Assembly (NCBI RefSeq): GCF_000004825.1
Contig: NW_008805064.1
Coordinates: forward strand, 1,178,001-1,242,000
Origin: Heterostelium album PN500
Lineage: Eukaryota > Evosea > Eumycetozoa > Acytosteliales > Acytosteliaceae
Direction of reading: 5' to 3'
Length of the DNA: 64,000 bases
Positions 24,512 through 34,073 of this stretch are shown piece by piece. Position 1 is the stretch's first letter; the number at the start of each line of letters is the position of its first letter. Made by a program: the position numbers and the translations under genes. The notes under the pieces are model-generated. The model saw only the letters and a program-made list of their open reading frames with translations, did no database searches and was not told the DNA's origin.

Positions 24512-26942
24512 ATAGATAATTTTTTAGTTTTATTATTTTTTTTTGGATTTTGTTTGGACCTTTCAGTCGGCTCCAAGTATGTGGAGCTAAACACATTAAT
24601 TGCAGGAAAATGTCAATTGTTAGACGAAAGTTCACCGTGTTATGGCATTATCTCTCCTGGCACCTATGTCTATGTTAATCCGATGGTAAAGAATGAATCT
24701 GTAATGTTGGCCGATATATATACGGCCTCTAGTGCAGTTGGTTTTGCCTCAGAAAATGATAGTTGCTTCAGAGAGTCGTATAGACTTATTTGTGCTGTTG
24801 TAAGATTATTTTATTATTTTATTTTAACTATTTAAGATTGGATGAATTAACATATTCAAAAGAATTACCCTCTTTGTGTTACAATAAACAGTACTACACC
24901 ACCGGTTGCACTTCCTTATAAACCATGTGTGAGTCTATGTTGTAAGTAGAATTTAAGATCTATTATTTTAATATATTTTCAATATTAATAAATTTTTTTT
25001 TATTCTAGATAAAACAAGAGAAGTGTGTAATGGTTCACAGTTATATGATATGATTCCTCAGATGAGTTGCGAATATGTAGGAGTTGCTGGTAGAATATAT
25101 CCTGATCCTGGAGAATATTTCAATCTCACTAACGTAAATGGAAGTGATTCTGTATATACAGAATGTACTACAAATTATAATCCAGGTAAATTTAGTTTAA
25201 GTTTTCTATTTTTTCTTTGTTTAATAATTATATATTTTATTAAAAGGTACACCTCATTGTCCAGCTCCTTTGGTTTATATAACTGATGAAATGACAGATA
25301 TAAATGGATATTATATTATTGAGGGAAGATGTGCTTTACCTTGTCCGTTTAGTTTGTGGTCAGATAAAAAAATGAGGTTACTCTATTATGTTCAAACCGC
25401 TATAAACTCATTAAGTTTTCTATCTGGTCTATTCTTAATAGTATTCTATGGCATATTACCTAATGAAATAACTCATAGAATGGAAATCATTTTGTCTTTT
25501 GGAATATCAAATACCTTAGTTTGTATTTCTTATTTTATGGATGTAAGTAGATAAGACATTTCAATTTTAATATTAAATCAAATTTCTAATTTTTTTTTTC
25601 TTAATTAAATCATAGAATCCTCAAAGAGATTTATATTGTGGTGAAAATCATAGGTATATGACGCAATCAGATCCCATCTGTGTTATGAATGGTACAATAT
25701 TTCAATTTGGAATTACTTCGCTCATTTTTTGGTGGGTTGTTCTCTCATATGATTTTTTCAAGACAATCAGAATGGAACAGAATAAATATTTTAACTATCA
25801 TAGAGTTCTAGTATGGTCATTAGCATTAATATTAACGATAGTTCCTTTAACGGGGTCAACTTATAATTCTTCACCAACCACTATTGGATGTTGGATAAAT
25901 TCAAACAACAATGGTTTATGGCAATACTTTAATTTTTATGGTAAGAAACATTGAATCTTTTTAAAATCATTATAATTTTAATCTAACTTTTAGTTATCTT
26001 TTTACTTATCTTTAGTACCATCATGGATTTGTTTATTATTTGTTTTATTCACTACAATTTATTCTTGTTATAAAATATATTCTGTAACTATTAAATTAAA
26101 AAAAAGTATTGTTTAAAAAATATTCTAATTTAAATTTTATTTTTATTTAGTTATATAATGTTTTAAGAGATAAAGTAGTTTTAATTTATAATGTAACTAT
26201 AAAATTAATAATGACAATATTTTATTTAATAATAACTAACAAGTTTATAATTTTCTAAATTATTTTCTAGACAAAACAAATTTTAATTATGATAATTATT
26301 TTATTTAATTTTGTTTATGTTTCAGTTTATAAATTCTATGCGATGGCTAAAGATGAAGAGTATTCAAAACTTTTAACAGCTTGGTTTGTTTGTTTGATTA
26401 GATATGGAGAGTCGAAATGTGAAAGAGATCTTCCAGATTTCAGTCTTAGATTGGTGTTGGCAATCGTTACAGCCAACAATGGAGTAGTTGGATTCTTGGC
26501 ATATGGCTTGGATTCTAATAACATTAAAGTATTTAAACAATCGAAATTAGTTTTATACTTTATGAGTAAGATTGGTGTAAGTTGGTCATTCAACCTTACC
26601 TACTCAAACACACCTTCCAGTTCAATCACACCGACAACCAACACAACTTCAAGAAAATCAACCAGTTCCAGCATTAAAATGAAACCGGTCGAAAAAACAA
26701 CTGAACAACAACAGCAACAGCAAACACAACCAGAAACAACAACAAATATTCAAAACATTGATATTGAGAGCTGCTCCAAAGAAGAGAGCACAAACGACTT
26801 AAAAAATATCAATATTGTTACATTTGAAACAACAACAAAGAATAATAATAATAATAACGACTACAAAGACAAAGACGAATCGACTTTTACAACAAAATCA
26901 AAATCAAAACCAGATGATGAAGAAAATAATTTAAATAGTTAA
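24512..26942 (+). CDS. Frizzled/smoothened-like G-protein-coupled receptor, probably damaged or misassembled
   Basis: Exons can be read at about 24512-24799, 24892-24941, 25009-25185, 25247-25542, 25616-25940, 26016 to about 26,100 and about 26,271-26942; the part near 26,100-26,270 is unresolved. The N-terminal half is a Cys-rich frizzled-like domain (CFRESYRLICAV, KPCVSLC, REVCNGSQ). Hydrophobic segments follow: LLYYVQTAINSLSFLSGLFL, IFQFGITSLIFWWVVLSYDF, VLVWSLALILTIVPL and others. The tail is Ser/Thr/Gln/Asn-rich. Dictyostelids have a large family (fsl) of such receptors. Two defects are visible. The signal-peptide-like stretch FLVLLFFFGFC has ATA, not ATG, at its head, with no ATG in frame. 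The 24892 exon also needs a different phase from the one the 24800 donor gives. The gene is a young pseudogene, has an unseen first exon, or contains sequence errors. Confidence 0.7.
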
Positions 26943-27057
26943 TTTATAATAAAATATATATTTATATTATGATAATAGTCAATTAGATAGATATGTATAC
27001 ATGTAATTTCGAATAATTTTATATTGTTTATTTGTTATTTTATTTTATATTTTTTTT

Positions 27058-28169
27058 TTAATCAAAGATTGGAACACCCCAGAAATATTTTGGATCGCAA
27101 GTTCTCTCACGTTTGTTCAATGTGTTTAATTTCTCCATGTCGCTATCGTTGATGACGAAATCTGTAATTTGAAGGTTATCGATGATACGTGCTGGTGTGA
27201 CACTCTTTGGGATGACAGAGAATCCAACTTGGACAGCCCATCTGCAGAGAATGTTTGGAATCGACTTCTTGTAGGTGTCGGCGAGCTCGGCAACAGTCTT
27301 GTCGTCGACGTACTTTCCACTACCCAATGGACTGTAGGCAGTCAAGTGAATACCGACCTTCTCACAGTAGTTCTTGAGATCTGGCTGCGAGTTGTATGGG
27401 TGCAACTCGACTTGGTTAACGACTGGCTTGATCTTGGCGTAGGTGAGCAAATCGCTGATTGCTTGGACATTGAAATTGGAGATACCGATCGACTTTACCA
27501 AACCGGCTTCGACCAACTTCTCCATCTCCTCCCAGGTCTCACGGATGGGCACGTTGATGGTCTTGGCGGAACCGTCGTCGTTGGTTGGATCCTCGAGTGA
27601 CTCACCGGTGTATTCGAATGCCATTGGCCAGTGAACCAAGTAGAGATCCAACTGCTTCAATTGCAAGTCACGCAAGGTGATCTCACAGTGCTTTCTGACC
27701 AAGTGTCTCTCGTGGCATGTATTGTAGAGCTTAGAAGTGATAAAGACATCGTCACGGCTGATCTTTCCTTGATCGAATACACTCTTGAATGCTTCACCAA
27801 CCTCTTTCTCATTACCATAGACGGCGGCACAATCGATGTGACGACATCCATTCTCTAGAGCAAGCTTAACGGCTTCACCAACTTTATTATTCTCTGATTT
27901 CCATGTACTAAAAAAAAACAAACAAACAATAATATTATTAAAATTACAAACATTCATTCATTCATTCAACAACAACAACTATCTACCTACCCAAAACCAA
28001 CTAATGGTATCTTGTTTCCATTTGACAAAGTAGCGGATGGTTCAAACATTGTTGTTGTTGTATTATATCTTGATTTGAAAGTTGTAAAAAAATTGAATCG
28101 ATAACCGATGTTGTAGTTGCAACTATTTAGTAATTGATTTCTAGAATGAAGATTCTTGATAACAAACAT
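27058..28169 (-). CDS. Aldo-keto reductase (aldose reductase-like)
   Basis: Two exons joined in phase 2: 27991-28049 (short start, MFEPSATLSNG) or 27991-28169 (long start), and 27058-27907. The short form is about 302 residues, normal for the family, which reduces carbonyls with NADPH. The catalytic tetrad is visible: Asp and Tyr in HIDCAAVYGNEKE, Lys in FITSKLYNT and His in LYLVHWP. Cofactor parts are ISNFN, NQVELHPYNSQ and VIPKSVTP. The protein ends FWGVPIFD. An in-frame ATG 40 codons upstream adds an Arg/Ser/Asn-rich, acid-free leader that could target mitochondria. It resembles alrA of D. discoideum, but a paralogue cannot be excluded. The 3' end faces the receptor gene 115 bases away. 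Confidence 0.9.
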
Positions 28170-29054
28170 AAATAAACAATAACTTCAATAATGTTCAGAT
28201 CAAAAAACTATTGAAAAATAAAAAAATTAAAAATAAATTAATTTAAAAACAAAAAATCTCAATTCTCTAAATCTCTCAAGGCATCTTTTGAAATTTCGTG
28301 TTCCTTATGAAGTTTCAACAAAATCGAACCTATTCTTTACAATCTAAAGGATAAATTTGTGATTCAAGAATTTCTTTAAAAAGAAAAATCTTCAAAAAAA
28401 ATCATAAATATCAAAAATATATATTATTTTTATTCTACGATTACTTTATTCTACAATGAACTTAGAATATAATATAAATGTGATCATTTTCTATTTTAGT
28501 ATTATTATTTAAAAAAAAAAATGAAATGAAATAAATAAAATAAGACTAGACATTAAATTGTTTTATTTTTCAAAAACAAAAATCTTGGTTTGACTATCTA
28601 AAATAGTTTAATATAATTAATAGGAATTCAACAGATAATCAATATGATTTAAATCACTTGATGTGAGCATATATCATTAGGAAAAATTGGAATTTTTTTT
28701 TTATTAATGATTGGTAATTTAAAAAGTTTTCTTAAACAAAACAATAAAATATATCTTTGTTTTAAATAAATATAATTATTAAATATTTTTAAAGAGATAT
28801 TGTAATTCTAATAAAATCACAATATTTATGAGTAGTAAATATATATCTTTAATATCCAAAAAAATTCTAATTCATTGAGATTTTCTTTTAATGAAGTTCA
28901 AATTTAAAGAAAAATAAAAGAATTGTGGGGAATTAATTATTAAAAATTTAATTAATTAAATTATAAGTTTTAAAAAATAAAACATAATTGTTTTACAATT
29001 TTTATTTATATCATTAACCACAACCACTGCTTATTAAGGTAATTTTAAAAAGAA
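28170..29054. other. Intergenic between divergent genes
   Basis: AT-rich 5' flank shared by the aldo-keto reductase (minus) and the leucine-rich-repeat gene (plus). No gene, RNA or notable repeat is supported. Confidence 0.6.
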
Positions 29055-31526
29055 ATGGATGATTTGAATGAATTTCGTAAGCAAAGACATGCAAAGTATG
29101 TTGCTGAGCAACAACAACAACTAGAACAACAACAACCACCAACACCACCACCACAGCAACAACCAAATGAAACTGAACCTCAATATTTAGATGAAGAAGC
29201 ACAAGAAGCAGAGGAAGATGAAGAATTGCAAGATTTCGAACAAGAGTTAGATGAAAATGAAGCGGAGGATGATATCATACAACCCGTCATGAATCAACCA
29301 CAACAATTTCTACCACCCATGCCACATCCTCATGCAATGAAACCAAATCCTTTCGCTCATATGTTCAAACCAGCTGCCAAACCAACCCCATGGAGTTCTA
29401 CTGGATACAGATTAGGTGGTAACAACAACGATGAAGAAGAAGAGCAACAACAAGAAGAGAATGAACAAACAACTGATGTCGATCAACAAAATCAAACAAC
29501 TACAACAACAAATATGAATCAACAACAAAACGATGATATTGACGACGAGGATGAGGAAGAGAACTTTGACGAACCACAACAACCTCCACAGCCATTTGGA
29601 ATGCCACCAGGAATGATGCCGGGAATGATGCCAGGAATGATGCCAGGAATGATGCCAGGAATGATGCCAGGAATGATGCCAGGAATGATGCAACCAGGTA
29701 TGGGTTGGAATCATCAACATCAGTTGCAGGTGTTCGGTGGTCAAGGTCACCAGCTGACATCGAATCCCGAGGAAACTACACCAAAGGCAAAAGAAGAGAT
29801 CGCCAGTTTAATTAGTGAGCGATACACCAATGTAGAACAATCACCACCGTTAGACTCTATAGCACCGCCTCCACCACGTGTATTCAACAGAAAGATCAAA
29901 CAACTGATTGATATCTGTCTCGATAAGATAGCATTGGATGTCACACCCTATCAGTCGAGTTTGAAGTTATTGCCATCGTTCATCATTCACCGCTTGATCG
30001 AAGTAATGATATCGTCGCATCGTTTATCAAGAAAGAAACTCGACCAAATGGTACTGGGAAATGCCAAGATTGAAGAGTTAAACTTGAACTATCAGCATCT
30101 AATCGTAAGCAATGACTTCCTACAGAATTGTTTATCCAGAATGTATCATCTTCAAAAGGTTTCACTTGTTGCATGCTTTGGTTTTACAGGTATATTATCT
30201 ATCAATCTAACTAGCCATTTCCACACTTACTAATTCAAATCATATTTAAAATTTAACAGATTTAGGAATGGAGAATTTCAAGAGAATGGAACATTTAACT
30301 TCATTGATTTTAACTGATTGTGCAGTTACCAATGTTTCAGTAAAATCTTTAAAACGTAAATATATCACAGCTACTATTGCAATGTAATATCGATTTATAG
30401 ACTAAATTTACTTTTATTAAATCAATTTTAGAAATGGTTAAATTGGAAGAGTTATCATTGAGAAATACAAAGATTACAGATTCAGGTTTAACTTTGTTGT
30501 CGTCTCTCGTCGAGTTGAAATTCTTAGATCTTTCTGCATGCAATATTACAGACGAAGGAATCACCTTTGCAATTCCATGTTTTACCAAACTAGAAACTTT
30601 GAATCTCTCTGCAACCTCTGTCACCGAAAAAGCGATTCAAAAACTTACAAAACTTCCACTGGTCAGCTTGTATCTTTCCAATTGTCCAATGATTGGAAAT
30701 CAATCATTATTTTTTATTACATGTAAGTTTGGAATGGTTATATAAATAATATTTATTTGTGCTAACAACTATTCAAAAAATTTAAATACTAGTATTTGGT
30801 AAAACATTAAAACTTTTGGATATTTTCGGAACAAAGATTGGAGGTGCTGGATTTGTAAATTTACAGAGACTTCCAAATTTGACTGTACTTAAACTGCCTG
30901 GAAGAGACTCACTCTCCGACGCTCACATCTCCCACCTCAATGCATTACAGAATGTCAGACGATTGGATCTCTCGGACTATATAAACATTACAACGATTGC
31001 CCCACTAAATCCTCTTCGATATCTCTGTGAATTATCACTCAGTAATACAAAGATTTCTGATGACAGTATCGATAGTATCATAGGTATGTTTTAATTAATT
31101 GTTTTTTTTGTTTTGAATGAATGATTATATTGATTAATTTATTAATTAATTTCTATAGGTTGTTCAAATCTTGTGATTTTGAATTTGGATAGAACTAGAG
31201 TGAGAGATATCGGTGTTTCCAAGTTGATTTCTCTTAGTTTACATACACTCTCTTTGATGGCCACTGGAATTCGTGGTGATTGCTTAACTACTTTGTCACA
31301 ATTGATTACACTGACATCGCTCAATATCTCTTCGAATGACATTCAAGATGCTAAAGTTTTGCCACTCTTGGATCTTCCCAATCTGACCTACATTGACTTA
31401 CGTAATACACAAGCATTCACCGCATCGCTGAAATTCAATCACAACGTTCAAGTTAGAAAACCAGTCATGGTTCAAATCGAGTCTGAAGAAGAAGAAGAGG
31501 GTCCAGAAGATGAAGGTGTCTGGTAA
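29055..31526 (+). CDS. Leucine-rich-repeat protein with acidic, Gln/Pro-rich and GMMP-repeat leader
   Basis: Five exons (29055-30189, 30260-30355, 30432-30722, 30793-31083, 31159-31526), all joined in phase 1, encode 726 residues. Residues 1-180 are Gln/Pro-rich and acidic. Residues 186-212 are seven GMMP units. From about residue 280 come leucine-rich repeats of the cysteine-containing/AMN1 type, such as MVKLEELSLRNTKITDSGL and LKFLDLSACNITDEGI, with a spacing of about 24-26 residues. The C-terminus is acidic (EEEEEGPEDEG). There is no signal peptide or membrane segment. LRR proteins of this type often serve as adaptors, but no F-box is visible, so I give no function. Alternation of a disordered leader with an LRR solenoid is common in dictyostelids. 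Confidence 0.85.
29610..29690 (+). repeat. 12-bp tandem repeat encoding GMMP
   Basis: Seven near-identical 12-base units (GGAATGATGCCA) in frame, encoding Gly-Met-Met-Pro. Only one third-position change (CCG) is seen, so the array is recent or kept uniform by slippage. Confidence 0.95.
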
Positions 31527-32239
31527 TTTACCAAACAAACAAAATGCCTTATTATGGAACTAGTGATAAAATAAAATTTTACATTATTTCTTCTTTTTTT
31601 TTTCACCTCCCACTTTGGACATAGTTATCTCTGAAAATTATAGATAATTTTCTAATCAATAATTCTTACATCATTAAAAACAATTTATTATTCAAAATCA
31701 TTTATATGTTGTTTTGACCGTCTAGTTGCATTGAAATCACTTCAAGAGTTGAAGATAAGAATCTATTGGAGAGGAACCCCCAGGACTTCTTTACATGATT
31801 TACCATCGACGATGATCCTGTTCTTGAAGTAGGAGGTATCATTTTATAGTTAGTTTATTAGTTTTAACTAGATCTCAACAAAAGATGAGTGACTAAATTT
31901 GACAAGATGAATATTTAATGCTGTGGACTTTTGATACCAATAAAATTTTTAACTATTTTTCGTCCAAAAATTTATAAGATGACCAATCTCATATATTTAT
32001 AAGTATATTATTATCACATTCATATGATAATATTTAAATCAATAAACATAACATATTTTTAATATATTTAAATAATTTAAAGAAAAAATAAACTTTTATT
32101 TGTTTTAATTTTTTTAAAACCAATTTTTTTTATAAAACATCAGGGTTATAATTTATATGAGTTTAATTAATTAGTTTAATATTCAAATATATGTTGATTT
32201 ATATTTGATCGATCGATCTAGATAATTAAAAGATTAAAG
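31527..32239. other. Intergenic with a coding-like patch
   Basis: AT-rich spacer between the leucine-rich-repeat gene and the FAM177-like gene, both on the plus strand. A less AT-rich patch at about 31,715-31,930 stands out. On the minus strand it reads as a short frame ending CKEVLGVPLQ, without a start. See findings. Confidence 0.5.
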
Positions 32240-32665
32240 ATGAGTGAAATTAATAATAATACAACAACAAACACGAATAATGTTGTAGAAGATAAAAAAG
32301 AAGATAATCAAGTAGAAATAAAAAATAATGAACAATCTAATAGTAATAATAATAAACAAGTAGCACAAGAGCAATCTAAAATACTATCAGCTATAGTCTT
32401 TGGTGCTACTAAAATATATGATGGTGCTGTATGGTTAGGTGAAGGTTTTGCAAGTTTATTTGGTCTCGACGAATCGAAATATCAATTTCATTTAGACGAA
32501 CATAATATGAAACAAGAAGAAGTATGTTATTCATCTTTTATTCATCTATCTCAATGCTTTACTCAAAATACTAATATTTATCATAATTATTAATAGAAAC
32601 AAAGAAAATTAGATAAAGAAGGTATTGAGATAAGTGAAATGGAACAAGGTACACAGAAGGAGTAA
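32240..32665 (+). CDS. FAM177-family protein
   Basis: Two exons, 32240-32521 and 32597-32665, joined in phase 0, encode 116 residues. After an Asn/Thr-rich leader, residues 50-94 read IYDGAVWLGEGFASLFGLDE, then SKYQFHLDEHNMKQEE. The human FAM177A1 counterpart has a FLGE-x-x-ASxLG segment followed by PKYQYAIDEYYRMKKEEE, so the alignment is strong over this block. Human FAM177A1 has been linked to Golgi membranes. The amoeba protein has one amphipathic or weakly hydrophobic segment and no signal peptide. The upstream part of the animal protein is not recognisable here. The gene faces the CHY zinc-finger gene tail to tail, with 182 bases between stops. Confidence 0.75.
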
Positions 32666-32847
32666 TAATAAAAAATAAAATAAAATAAAAATTAGTATAC
32701 AAAATATATAGTATACTAATATTGTATATAGTAACATAGCTAGTCATACTACTACTTTTAATTTGATTGATTGATTGATTTTCGGTTGATTTAGTTTTGT
32801 TTTTGTTTTTGTTTTATTTCTCGAAAAAAAAGAAGATAAGATATATT

Positions 32848-33303
32848 CTAACCTAATCTCTCTTCATCATCGTCATCTAAACCTAATATCTGACTTCTTA
32901 ATTTCATTCTCTTATCTAAAACATCTTTTGAACCTTGGAATTCAACGACCAGTTTCTTCTCTTTGGTTTTCGCGTCCAGCACATAGTGGTTATCGCAATG
33001 CGGACAATACTCGTCAGACTCGTCCATCTCGGCAGAGGTGTTCTTTCTAAATACTTTTTTACACTTTTTACAGGCTAGAACGATCTCTTCCGTTCTTCTC
33101 AGTGGGTGATCCGATGCCTCTTGGTGACATTCGGGACAATCGAACCATCTCTTACAACAAGATGCTCTAATTGAAACTTGTGCATTCTAATAATAATTAG
33201 TTTTAAATTATCAATTAGTTTTCACTCTTTTAATAACATTATCTTTTCTTCTCTTCTATAATAATCATCTATTTTTGATATTTACTAATATATGTTTACA
33301 CAT
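32848..33303 (-). CDS. CHY-type zinc-finger protein
   Basis: Two exons encode 118 residues. The first coding exon is 18 bases (33286-33303: ATG plus Cys-Lys-His-Ile-Leu) and the second is 32848-33186; the junction is phase 0, with a GTAAAT donor and TTATTAG acceptor. The split restores the family core CKHILNAQVSIRASCCKRWF, followed by DCPECH, HPL, LACKKCKKVFRK and YCPHC. All expected zinc-binding Cys/His pairs are therefore present. CHY fingers bind several zinc ions; in short fungal relatives the role is unknown, and yeast Hot13 uses one in mitochondrial protein import. The C-terminus is acidic (LGLDDDDEERLG). Without the small exon the protein would lack its first Cys-His pair and a start codon, which supports this model. 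Confidence 0.87.
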
Positions 33304-34073
33304 TGTAATTATAATGGTTACAATTAGTTACTAATAAAAGAAAAATTTTTTTTACACAAAAATTCAAAAATTTAAAAAAAGGAGGTTAATAATTATTTTA
33401 GTTTTTTTCTTCTCACAACTCTTATAACTCACTATATGTAATGATTTATATACCTTCAAAAATGGATCTCATTATTTAATTTCAAATAAATTAAAATAAA
33501 TTAATAAAAAAAAGTTATTAATTTAAAAGTTTGATAAAAAAATAAAGGTAATAAAAAAGATATAATATTAAAAATAAAAAGTTGTTATTATTATAAAATA
33601 AATTCATAGTTTTTGATTTTTAAAAATAAACTACTTCTTTAAACAAAAAGTTATAAAACTATGAACAATCACCAATTTTCATTGGTAATTTAATTAACCA
33701 CCATATTTTTACTTAATCTGGCAAAAAACTTATGTTGTTTCGTTTACAACCAACTACCACAAAATTCAATATGGATTTTACCACTTCAACTATAGTATGC
33801 TACACTACTGAATGTGTACTACCAAAATATTAAAATTATAAATTAATTTTAAAATTACTAACTCTATTGTAATTTAACTTTAAATAATTACAAAAAAAAA
33901 ACAAAACAAAAATATCTATGATAACCCTACACCTTCAAACTTAAAACTTAATAATAACATTTACATTACAAATAAAAGATAAATAGATAGATAGATAGAT
34001 AGACAATATTATTATATCTATATATTTTATTTATTTAATTATTTAATTTATTTTTATTTTAAATACAAAAACA
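33304..34073. other. Intergenic between divergent genes
   Basis: AT-rich 5' flank of the CHY zinc-finger gene (minus) and the beta-helix gene (plus). It holds an 11-bp inverted repeat (TTCATAGTTTT near 33,603 and AAAACTATGAA near 33,655) and a (GATA)n tract at about 33,980-34,002. No gene is supported. Confidence 0.55.

Noticed and set aside
29412-29760. Minus-strand frame with repeated WHHS/ASFL units
   Set aside because: It is the antisense of the GMMP repeat in a clear leucine-rich-repeat gene.
33400-33490. ATG-led leader exon for the CHY zinc-finger gene (MRSIFEG)
   Set aside because: Its donor gives phase 1, whereas the next exon needs phase 0; the 18-base exon at 33286 fits phase and zinc ligands.
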